Shown here piece by piece: positions 27,601-39,500 of a DNA stretch of 64,000 nucleotides. Source of the stretch: Cinclus cinclus. Its lineage: Eukaryota; Chordata; Aves; Passeriformes; Cinclidae. The notes under the pieces are model-generated. The model was given only the letters and a program-made list of their open reading frames with translations. It had not been told where the DNA came from and ran no database searches. The DNA lies in assembly GCF_963662255.1 (NCBI RefSeq), contig NC_085072.1:2298001-2362000 (forward strand), in the 5' to 3' direction. Numbering within the stretch: the stretch's first letter is position 1; every line of letters begins with the position of its first letter. The translations under genes and the position numbers were made by a program.

Positions 27601-29679
27601 AGGTGGACGAGCTGAAAATCTCCTTTTTATTTCCATTATTTGGTGTGTGATTTTCTTGTTTCATCCCCCCAGCGTGTGAGGAAGAGGAAGGATGAGCTTC
27701 ATCCTGTCCTATTGCTTGTGTCAATCACAGTGCACACCAGAATTCCAGTTGAGTTGCTCCATATCCAGGTGATTCTGCCAAGCACCTTGCCCTTGGCAGC
27801 AGGATTGTCCCAGAGCTGTGGATGCTAGAGAAGCACAGTAATAATTCAGATACAGACAGTTGCTGTTACAGTAACCTGAAAGTTTTTTTTTTTTAATTTT
27901 TTTTTTTGTTTGTTTCCATGTAATTCCACACTTCAGACCTTGAAGCTGGAAAAGAGCAGCTCCTCCAACGTGCTGTGCGTGGCTGAACACTTATTCTTAG
28001 GAATACTGAATGCTAGGCATAAAAATATAGAAAGAAAATAAGGCATTAAAATGAGGCAAAGTCAATTTACAGAGATCCTGCTCTTGACACAGTTTAACTT
28101 CGGTCATTTGAGACCAACAAAAAAATTAAAAACAAATTTAAAAAAACCCAAAATTTCTTACTAAAAAGGAAACGCCAGAAAGTTCTGCCTGAGCAAAAAA
28201 AAAAAAAAAAAAAAAAAAATCACAAGTTTAACCATTCTATTTATTAATTTTTTTTTTTTTTTCCCAAAAAGAACAAGTGATTCCTTGGTGGTGGAAGTCC
28301 ATCAGAACCTGAGAGCAAAGTCGCTGGTGGCATCTCCTGGAGGGGCAGGGACAGTCACACTCGTACCATGGGGCTCCCCCAGCTCCTGAAAGCTCAGCAG
28401 AAAAGGGAAACGAGGAACGTTCTCATCAAAACCTTGCCAGTGCTCCCCAGTTCTTGCATGTCCTTCATTCAGGGCCCAGAGGAAGCTTTTTGGAAAGTCA
28501 TTAATTATGGATTGATTGCTTCTGTAGAGAGGGGGTTGTGCGTGTGGGCATGGACAGGGCTGCAGGAAGAGCCTGATCCATTTTTCCAAGTAACATCCCA
28601 AATGCACCAGAAAAGGACATTTCAGCAACTCTTCCTTTCTTCTTTCTTAAGTGCCAATTAAACTGACTTTGCAGTCACCAGGAACCCACGAACTGAAAGG
28701 AAACTCAGCTTAAAAACGGGTGAGAAAAATGACTTTTCTTATCTCGTCCTGAATTCATGATTTGATGGAAGCCTAAGATTGTGCAGCTTGTTTGAAATGC
28801 TGGGAAAAGCTGAGCAACGAGCCGAGGGTCAGCCAGTCTCCACTCCTAAGTGGCACATGCCTTTTAATTATGAAATTAAGTAATTGTGGGCACTGCAGAG
28901 AATTCCCAGGGGAGTACAAAAGAGTCTGTGGACGCTGCTGGCTACGGATAAATACAAATAATAGCAAAGAATTCATTCACAGGTCAGTCCTGCAGGGAAG
29001 CCACTCCAGAGGCCACTGTGCTGTCACATCCCTGTCCCCAGCAGCGCTCCCTGCACTGCTCTATAAGAGCAGAGATCCCCAGGGCAGCTCCCAGGGGAGC
29101 AGAGAGGGACAAGGCAGGGAGCTTGAGAACTCCTGAGAAGTTTTTGAGAAGGTTTTACAGTGCTTGGTGCTGGGATTGGGGTCAGGATCTGTCCTGAGCA
29201 ATGGGCAAACCAGCAGAGTGTGTGTTGGGGAAGGGCTCCCAGCACAGGATGTTCGTTTTCAAAATTATCTTGTTTTTTTTGTTTTTTTTTTTTTTTACAT
29301 TCAGTCTCCCGAGAGCAAACACCACATCAGAGCCCACGGGCTGAAAATGACACTGGAAACAATAAAGCTGCTTTTAAATATGGGACAGCAAAGGGGGAAA
29401 CCAGTGAAGATTGTCCATAAGCAACAACTGGGCTCTTTCTTGTGCTCCCAGACCTCAGGAACGTGTTTGTTTATATTTGCACAGACACATCTTACGTAGA
29501 ACTCCACAAAATCTACCAGTGTTCCAGAGTAAACTATTTTTTTCCATGACAACTAAAGCATGAGGCTGGATGGCCAAAGGCTTTGGCCCTGAGGGGGGAG
29601 GAATGAGGAGCAAACAAACAAAACCAGAGGATGTGATGGAAGTCGAGACAGACCCTTAAACCACCGTGGCACCAACGGA

Positions 29680-29712
29680 ATAATAATAATAATTATTATA
29701 ATTATAATAACG
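29680..29712. repeat. (AAT)n microsatellite
   Basis: AAT/TTA trinucleotide repeats with inversion of strand sense at about 29694, giving a short A/T palindromic stretch. Confidence 0.85.
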
Positions 29713-30140
29713 CACAAGAAATAGGCATGTCCAAGCTCCACGTAACCAGTGGCACCAAAACATGCAACAGACTAAAATCTATCCTATTGTTTCCCTGTGG
29801 TAAATGAAACACAGAATACAGAAGTCACTACACCAGTATCCCAAAACAGGACGCCACCAAATGTTCCTTCCAGCGAACGAGGCGTGGAAACCCAAGTCCA
29901 ACTCATCCCTTGGGGTCTTCCTGCTCAGCTTCACAGTGGATCGTGGACTGTGGATGTCCCAAGCGTGGCAGGAGCTGTCCTGGGGGACGTGGGACGAGGC
30001 TGTCACCGCTCAGGAGCTCCCAGCAGCTCCCACCCCACCTTTCAGTCCAAGGGTTCGTTAAATTAGGAATTCCAGCGTCGTTGGCGGAGTCTCTCCGTGT
30101 GGAAGAGCAGGAGTTGTACCTGGAGAGCAGCGCTGGTGCA

Positions 30141-30524
30141 TCACACAGTACAGGACTTGTCGGGGGGCTGCTGGGCTGCAGAGGTGGCCACGCCAGGGCT
30201 GCTGGAGCTGGTTTTGGGGAACACGGTCGGCTTGGGCCGCGTGGCCGGCGGCTTCACCTGCGGGGCCACCTTGACGGACTTGACCGGCCTGAAGGTGCAG
30301 GGAATGTCCCCAGCTGTGCTGGCACTGCGCTGGAACGGGGGCTCAGCGTCCTTCAGGAGCTGGGTGTGCAGGGGGCTGGAGGGCTCCGAGGTGGGGGCCA
30401 CCACCGGGGACGTTTTTAGGGGTTCCAGGGTGTCCAGGACGACGTCAGGGGTGTGCTTGACGCTGCTCTGCCTCTCCAGCTCCCTCAGCTCGTTCAGGGC
30501 TGAGTTCATGGTGGCTTCAATGTC
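30141..30524 (-). CDS. SRGAP2: SRGAP2 last coding exon
   Basis: It encodes 127 residues from [19 protein letters not shown] to PPDKSCTV and the stop codon TGA (30143-30141). The acceptor is TTTCAG. The tail is proline- and serine-rich and poorly ordered, with [18 protein letters not shown] strongly conserved with human. Confidence 0.98.
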   Translation of the reverse strand, partial: DIEATMNSALNELRELERQSSVKHTPDVVLDTLEPLKTSPVVAPTSEPSSPLHTQLLKDAEPPFQRSASTAGDIPCTFRPVKSVKVAPQVKPPATRPKPTVFPKTSSSSPGVATSAAQQPPDKSCTV

Positions 30525-33500
30525 CTGAAAGCACAGCAGAGGAGCCCAGTGAAGGCACAGCCCACATTCACAAATAACCAGATAAAAGCTGTATTTTTGA
30601 GCACACCAACCTCGGGTCAAGCACCGAACTGTGCAGCACCACATCCTGCAGCCAATAATCACTAAAATTTTCCAGCAATGGGGAAGCAAAATAATTGCTA
30701 GCACTGCCTTGATGCTAATCTGGCCCTTCACTGCTCCTGATGCTGCTCAGACTTCAAAGTAAAGCTCCAAATTACAGCAATGAACAGAAACCAAAGCATT
30801 GGTGCCCATTCTTGCAGTTTATTTGGCATGTGAGATTCAGGAGAGTAAATTCCTGAAGGGAGCACTGATGGGCCACACACTGAATGCTGAAATCCTCGTG
30901 GGCTCTTGCTGCCTCATTGGTTTTCCTGCTGAGCTGTTCCCAGAAATGCATTTCACAGGACTCAGAATTTTAGAAAACACAGAAGGCGTCAGAAGCACAT
31001 GCAGAAACCAAAACTGGCCCTTCTCCTTCCTCTTAAAAGGTATTACAGTTATTTAAAAATAAATTTAAAGAAAACTTTTGACCTAAAAGCACAGGGTTTT
31101 TGTCTCAGGACCTACACATTCTGCTGGAGTGTCCAGTGGTGCACAGAACTCCCTGGGGAGCAGGAGAGCTCAGCCTGGCTGTGACTCACAATTTTGGCTG
31201 CAGCTTTCCAGCTTCCTCAGAGCTTTTTCGGGGGTGGGGAAGGTAAATCAGTCAAGGAATGGTGGAAGAAAGCAGAGGCAGAAATCTGACACCTCCCACT
31301 CTATCTTGAGGCCAAGCAGATTTTTGTTATGAAGCTGGGGAAATATGTAAGATGGTTATTGGATGGTGTTTGAGCAGATACTACAGAGAAAAACACTGAT
31401 TTAACACAGCTTGCATTTCCCTCCCTCCTCTATTTTATTTATTTTCCCCTCCTCTTTCCTTTCTGTCCCCAGACTCTTCTCCAGTGAAACAACGGAGTGA
31501 AGGCTTTGGCAGGGAGAGGAGACAGAACAACTTCAGTAAGAGCCTAATTGAAAAAACAAAGAATCTGATTTATATCAACCAAAGCCTCGGCAGGACAGGG
31601 AACCACAAAGACAACAGGAGCTGTACACTACATTTCCGTCGTATCAAATGGGCTCAAGGTACTCAAAAATGGCAAATTACAAATTCCCATCTGCATTAAA
31701 CCCACTGGGTTTTAACCTGCCTCTATTTCTTATGTGGAGTCACTGTTCTGTCAATAAAAATGATGTTTAATTTTGATGTGTTTCCCCCCAGCTCCTTAGG
31801 AACCTGCAGAGCCCCGACCCAGGCAGAGCAGTCAGGTCTCCCAGGGCTGGCTTTGTAATCAGAGCCTGGAGAATTCCTTGGCTTCAGCCTGACCCATCCA
31901 TCCCATCCTGCAAACAGAAAAATGCAGGCACATCCACCTGGGACGAGCCCTTTGGAAGAGGGAAACCTCTAACTTCACATCTTCACATCTGACTTCAAGG
32001 CCCTTGTGTAAACAACACTCCTGAAAACTGAAAGCCAGCAGGGTTTCACTCAGAGGTGCTTTCTGATCACCCTCTGAGCCCTGCAGGAAGGTGAGGGTGC
32101 CACTGGAGCACTGCACAATAAAAGCAGCCTGCTTTTATTTGGGCTGTGCTGCTCCATGTGCTTCCCATGGCACACCAGGGGCGTGTTAAATCCGCAACAG
32201 ATACTTCATTTCTCTCCTGTCTTGAAGTTATGATTGTTTAATTCTCTGCTGACAGCTTTGGAATCTGTGTCACCTTCTGAAATGGGTGTTTTTAGTGTTG
32301 AGATTAAATTCTGGGTAACAAACAGGGCCAAGTTTTTACAGAGGAAGGACCTGACTGTTCATCTTCCCTTGCACACAGAGAGGATGAAAGGCCAGGCTGG
32401 GGCTGTGTCCAAAGTTAATCTTGCACTGAGATATTCACAGAATGCCTGAGGCTGGAAGGGACCTCTGGAGTCCAACCCACTGCTCAGGCAGGGTCACCTG
32501 GAGGTGACACAGGGACACGTCCAGGTGGGTTTGGGGTGTCTGAAGAGAGGGAGACTCCAGGAGCTCCCTGGGCAGCAGTTCAGGGCTCTGCCACCCTCGT
32601 GGAGGAGGTTGAACTTTTTGTTTTAATCTGCGGCTCCCCGTCCTGTGGCTGAACAGAGCCCGGCAGCATCCTGACAGTCCCTGGGGAGATCTGTACGGAC
32701 CAGTGGGATCCTCCTCTCCAGACTGACCCAGCCCAGCTCCCAGAGTCTCTCCTCACACAGAGCTGCCCTCCCCTCCTGGGGAACGGCCACGAGATGAAAT
32801 CAAACCCTGCCCTCCGCCCCCTCTTGCACCCCACACCCTGCAAGCTGGGTGAAAGGAAAGCTGTCCAGCAGGAGCTGCTGCTCACCTGTGCAATGACCTC
32901 GGGGTCCACGGGCCGGTGGTTGTTGAAGCTCTTGGACCTGCCGGCCGTGACAGCCTTGCGGATCTGGGGGCTCTCCATCCTGCTCTTGAGCGACGAGTGC
33001 CGGCTGATGGAGTTGAGGCTGCCGTGGCCACTGATGGAGCATTTGTCTGGAACCTCCTTGGGAAGACTTTGGCTCATAATGGGCTGAGATGAGGGCCTGG
33101 AACCGGCTATGGCTCCGGGGGAGGCTGGTTCTGCCAGGGAACTACCTAGGCCGTGGCTGTCACTTTGACGGAACGCTCTTCTGATGCTGCCTGACTCTGG
33201 TTTCTTTCTTTGCCTTCAGTCACAAAAGCAAAACAAGTCAATACAAGCAGGAACAGGGCTGTCATTTGAAGATATCCCCCCAAAAACAACACACAGGACA
33301 TTGGGAAGAGACACAGAGGTACCCAGATTACAAACAGACCCAGGGGTTGAGGAGTGGTTGAGGTACAGTGAAATAATTACACGTTATAAATCATTCCAGT
33401 TCCACGCTTCTAACAAGAAGACCGAGTCCTGGCAGCTGTGCACATTCATAGCAAAACCAGAAAACTTGGGTGGAACATGATTAACTTGGTCAAGAGGAGA

Positions 33501-36500
33501 AGAATTTATACTGGAACAAAAAAAAAAAAAAACCAAAAAAACCAAAAAAACCCTCTGTGCCATCGACAGGTTTTGATGATGAGTTTTTATTACATTCCAA
33601 GAGCAGAGCTACAATCTTTGACTGGAGGACACAGTATAAGTCTACTAAGCTCCTGGCCCAAGGCATCAAGTTATTATTTTCAGAGATCAGCAAGCAAAGA
33701 CCCCCAGTTTGGGGTTCAGTGATAATTTCCAATGTTTGCTGGTGGTAAGAGATGGTTCTTTTTCATGGCTTTGGCAGGACCACAAGGCATTATCTATGCA
33801 GGGCTACAGATACACCAAAGGGATGATGTCAAATGGATGAACTGGTCCAAAGAATTTAGTTTCTACCCCAGCACCATCAGGTCTGACAGCACGATTCCAC
33901 TCAAATCATGGGAAGGCCAATGCAGCAGAATACTTTATGCCATAGGTCTGAAGCTTGGCATCCATTATACAGGGAAGGATCCATTTATATATAGCACCAG
34001 CCCCATGAATAACTGCAAGAAAGTGTTAACTCCAGTAGGATTTTGGCATCCAAATAATAATTCAGTGGGTGGCACAACTGTCATTGCGAAACCATCTGAT
34101 TTAATTTTGCTCAAGTCTGTTCACACATAGGTCAGAAGATTCATTCCTAAAGAAAAAACAACAAAATGAGTCTTATGCTACTTATTTGCTAAATATCAGG
34201 TTCTTTAGTAAAGGGGGAAAAACCCCCAAGAACTGGAGTGGACATTCCCCAGGCTTCCAAAATCCACAACACACAACTCTAGCAAGGCCAGCAGATGGTG
34301 AAGCTCCAGCACAGGTCTGTTATTACACAGATCTCTCCATAACTGGCAGAATGGCCACTCCAGTGGCTCAGACAGCAAATATCATGAAAGAAAGCCCAGA
34401 GCCCAAGCTGATGCAGATTAACTCGGCTTCCCAGATATCACTGGAGCTCTGCTGAATCCCATAAGGAAGGCCCAGGCTCTCTAGGCCACGAGCAGGGTCC
34501 AAACCTTTTAAAAAGGATGGTTTTGTGCTAATGCCTTTACAGACTACATTGTGTGAAATTAACTGAAGGTTTAGAACATCCCCTCCCATCAAACTGTAAT
34601 TATCACATAATACCTTCACTGCACACTGGAGAGAGGCGGGGGTTTTTAACATGAAGGAAATAATCAGAAATACACGGGGGATAAGCCTGTCTAGAAAAAT
34701 TATTTAACAGATCATGGAATTTAGTCTGCTACTAGCTTGATTTTCCAGCTTTTTATTATGTTGAGTGTTGGCTAAAGCATCAATTTCTGGTGGATGAGGC
34801 AAGGTTAGAGCAACAGGGGGTTGTGCTGTTCCACTGCAAGCATACGGTTAGTAACCCGAGGTGAGCAGTGCTGCAGAAACAAAGGCAGTGCCAGATGGTG
34901 GGACTGCAGGTATGGCATTTATCACAAACTGGGACACAGCTTCCTGCAGGAATTTTCCCCCCAGCCCATCAAACAGGACGTGGTAAATGTGGGGGAGACG
35001 TGACAGATCACAGAACACGACAAGGGATGGGGACAACGACACGAGATCTCATCCCACCACTCCCCTCCCTTCCTCTGCCTGCTCAGCACAAAAAACAGGG
35101 CTTGGGGGAAAAAAAAAAAAACTAAATTTGGGAAACAGGACCAGATGGCACCCTGGAGACAGGGAAGAGAAGCCAGTGGGGTTTCAAATGAGCGATGGCC
35201 ACACTGGTGACAGAGAGGGGACAGCAAAATGTGAGAGAGTTAAAAGAGGGGGAAGCAGAGAAGAATGGTGGCAGTGCTTGTTAATGAACCCTTCTCAGGG
35301 AAGGAAGCATTTCACTGCACTCATCACCAAGCTTTGACAGGCAGGGAAAACAATGCAAGGCTGCTCTTACTTGTTGATGTTTGCAAGGTAAATATCTGCG
35401 ACGTGGCCCCCGCTCGGGCAGCTGGCACCAGCTCTGGCTGTCACTTTTTCCTCCGGTGGCTCAGAATTTATTTCTATTTCTGACTTCGGACTGGACCTTT
35501 CCGACATCCCATCCTCACTAGAAAGGAGGAGGGGAGGGTATCACAACACAGCAGGAGCAGCAGTGCTCCATTTCCAGCACAGCACTGTGTAGAAGTACAC
35601 CCGGGATGGCAGCACGGAGTGAGGGTCTGGGCAATCACCATCACCTTCAAATCACTGAATGATTTGTCTGGAAGTGATCTAAATCATCTTGTTCCAACCC
35701 CCCTGTCATGGGCAGGGACATCTTCTGCTGTCCCAGGCTGCTCCAAGCCCTGTCCAGTGTCCTTGGACATTCCCAGGGATGGAGCAGCCACAGCTGCTCT
35801 GGGCACTCTGTGCCAGCACCTCCCCACCCCACAGGGAACAATTCCTACTCATACACCCAGTCTAATCCTGCCCTCCTGCATCCTAAGGCCATTCCCCCTT
35901 GTCCTATCACTCCTTGTGGAAAATCCCCCTCCACCTGAGAGATCCCAGCTGCGCACCCTCACCAAGACACCACAACAATTCTTTCCCCACCCTCCACCTC
36001 TCAGAGCTCCCCTGTGTGAACAGCTGAACTCTTCCCCAGGTGTGAGGCCACCCAGGCCCATCCCCAGGTGATTTTGGAGGCAGCCCAGGCTGCAGGGCTC
36101 ACGTACGTGTCCTGCACCACGATGTACTGGTGGGGGATGAGGCCGTCGATGCCGTTGTGCCGTCCCTCCCACCAGTCATCCGAGGCTCGCTGGTAGAGCA
36201 GCAGAGAGGCTCCTTTCTTGAAGGACAGCTCCCGTGCAGTCCTTCCCAGGTAGTCAAACTTGGCTATGGCCTCTATGGGCTCACACTCTAGGAGACAGGA
36301 GGGAATAAACAACAGTTCACTGAACACCTGGGCTCAGGTGAGCGCTCAGCGGTTTAAATCCGCCATAAAGCAGAGCATGGAGAGGACAAAGTGCTCCTTC
36401 TTCAGGCAGCAGAGGGTTGGAAGCAGCAAGGTTCACGGGGGAATCCCTAAACTTAAAGGATGTTGCACTTTCATCCTTCCTCTCATCCCTACACAGAGGG

Positions 36501-39500
36501 CACATTTGTATTTCCAAGCCCTAAACCCCTCACAGCAATTCAAGCCAACAATGATGGAAGTGGCAAGGGCAGAATTAGGGTTTCATTAAAATCAAAAGGG
36601 TTTCATTAAAATCAAAAGGCTCACACTCTAAGAGATAGAAGGGAATAACCAACAGTTCACTGAACATCTGGGCTCAGGTGAGCAGCCAGCAATTTAAATC
36701 TACCACAAACCAGTGTATGAAGAGGATGAAGTGTTCCTTCCCTCTTAAGGCAGCAGAATTCAGAGGGGAATCCTTAAACTTAAGGATGTTGCACTTTTAT
36801 CCTTTACCTCATGGAGGGCACATTTGTATTTTCCAAGCCCTAAACCTCCTCACAGCAATTCAAGCCAACAGTGATGGAAGTGGCAAAGGCAGAATTAGTG
36901 TTTCATTGAAATCAGAAGGGTTTCAGAGGTGGGAAGCAATCAGGTATGCTCCAGACAAAAATCTGCCTGTGGTTCTCTTCCTTAAAAGCTGCTGAAGTGA
37001 ACCCCCTGGGCAGGCAGGGGAGGGAAACATTCTCTCATTCCACGCTGCTCCAGAAATAAAGCATCTATTCAGAAGGAAATTTCTGCTGCCTGTGAGGCTC
37101 ACCTGACCCAGGGGAGCAGAATTCTGGCACGGTGGGAGGCTCTGCTATTCATGCACGTGTCATGGAAGCAAAGGAAAACATCCTCCAGAGCTGGGCATGG
37201 TGCAGGGGATTGGTGCTCCCTGGGATGCTCTGTGCCCACTCCTGCAAAGCTCACACAGGAGCTCCAGCCATGCCCTGCCACTAATCCAGGTCCCTGCAGG
37301 ACTCTGGGATTATACACAGGCACAATAAGGGCATTTAAGACACTCAGGAAAATCAATGTGGAATTCCTGTGGATTATTTTTAAGGCTCTGAAAAGGATCT
37401 GCCACCGTTTGAGTGTAAATGTGTATTAAGGCAGCTTCTGGTTCTGGGCAGGGATCAGGGGAATGGAGATGAGCTCAACCATACAGCCCCAGTGGGCTCC
37501 CTCTAATTACTTTAAAGGAGCTTTAATGCAGCCAAGCAATCCATGGAAATTGAGTTCTTTCCTGCAGAAAGAGATTTGTGGTTCCTTTCCCCTGATCAAA
37601 GAGAGATCTACTTCTCCACACAGAGATCTCTGCACCACAGGAAGCTTCCACAGTGCAAGAGAAAACTAAAATGGGCTGAAAGGCCAAACATGAGGCACAG
37701 CTTTTCCAGTTATTCCTTAGGACAGGATGTGCTCCAGAACTGGGTCTGGAGCTGCCTGTAGGCTGCAAGGTGGTCACAGGGCTTGAGAAAATAATGGTGT
37801 AAATGCACCTGAGGCAGCTGGAGCTCCTCAGCCAGGCTGAGGGGGCAGAGCAGAAGCATCTCCCCCCAGAAAGCCCCACCAGCACCTGAAATCACCCAGC
37901 ACCAAGGGACTGAGCAACAGGGTCTGAGATCCACCCCCCATAACCTCCACTAGCAAACCTGACAGCTCACAATTCTCCCAGAACACCCATTCCAGGTGAG
38001 CCTGTGGTCAGGCTCACACAAATCCCATTTACCAGTGCTCTGCAAGCAGCCAGGATTTGGAAGGTTGGGAAAAGCCTGGCCCGTGCTGGCAGCTCGTGGC
38101 AGGCTCCCCAAAGCACGTGGTTATCTGGGTTTGGCTCCTTCCTCCCTCCTGCCTGCTCTGCCAGCTTGTCCTAGCAGTTCAAAACCCCAACAGTGCTGTT
38201 TCTTGGTGTCCCCCTCCATTTAGGAAGGGGGTGGGAGTGTGCTTTGGTGAATTCCATCTGCTTCATTAACAAGTGTTTATTGTTCCAGATGAGCGTGGCA
38301 CTCAGGTTTCTTATGTTTCCAATTTGCTTCTTAGGACTCTGGCTTTTCTCCAGAGGACTGATTTTAGACTTCAATTTCCAGTAGCTTTTTCCTACTTACA
38401 CTTATGCTCAGAGCAGAAAACTGTGTGAATGAAGAGCAATAAGGCTAAACCAAACAATTCCCCCTGCCAGTCTGACAGCTTGGGCAGACAAGCAGCAAAT
38501 TAAAACATTTCCACTGGTATTTATAATTTAACAAACACACAGTCTGCTTGTCTTTCAGCAGTTCTGACCTCTCATACCTGTCCCAAATCAGCTCAGGGAG
38601 GCTGATGAACTGCACAGATGCTCTGCCAACCACGACCTCTTCTCTCACCCCAAAATTCCTTCCTGCAATGGAGGTGGCTGGGATGACAGCTTTACTTTGG
38701 GAATATTAACCCCAGCCTCCCCAAAGAGCTCTAGGAGGTTTGGTCCCATCTGAAGAGTGGAGGAGGGAAAAGCCCCAGGAAGATCCAGGGTGGAGCTGTA
38801 CCTGCACTGCTGAGAGGTGTGACCAAGGTGTGACACTGCTCAGCCCAATTAGCATGAGACTCATTAATTAACCACACAAAACAGACCCAGCCCCAGCTGC
38901 CTCCTCTGCCTCAGTGCCAAGTGCTTCCTCCCAAAAAGAAATATTCCACAGAGGTGCAGGACTCCATCCAAAACACCTCCCAGCTTCACCTTGCTCAGGG
39001 GCCCCACACACCCCATCTCCAGAGGCTGCAGAGCAGTGTCCCTCTCTCATCTCTGCTCCTTGCTCACCCTTGTGCCCTCCCAGTCACCAAAAAGATCTAA
39101 AAAAAATCCCAACCATGAACAGCACAAGCTCACAGCAGGCTGCAGCTCTACCCCAGGATTCACTTACAGCTCTGGGATGAAGTGGCCTGTCCTTCCTTAC
39201 AGCTATTAATCAGAGATCCAAGCTCCAGGACACATTTTTCAGAGTTCCCACTTGTCAAACAGAACACTCTGTTCAAGGCAGGGAAGTGATCCTGTGTTTC
39301 CTTCCCCGAGGCTTTGTGCTTCCTCCCCTCAACCCTGCAGAGGAGTGCCAGTGCCTGGCCTTGCTGAAGGGAAAGAGACCTTTCCTTTCCTTTCCCTTTC
39401 CCTTTCCTTTTCCTTTCTTTTCCTTTTCCTTTCCTTCTCCTTTCCTTTTCCTTTCCTTTTCCTTTCCTTTCCCTTTTTCCTTCCCCCTTTCCCTTTCTTT

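Larger units (their letters stand above)
24660..30140 (-). other. SRGAP2: Probable long 3' UTR of SRGAP2
   Basis: This 5.5 kb lies directly downstream of the SRGAP2 stop codon. It is A/T-rich, free of CR1 copies and has many A or T homopolymers (for example near 26930-26955, 27890-27910 and 28196-28220). It has several minus-strand AATAAA motifs and a final one with a GT-rich element. This fits a long 3' UTR. I see no other gene here. RNA evidence is needed to fix the 3' end. Confidence 0.5.
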
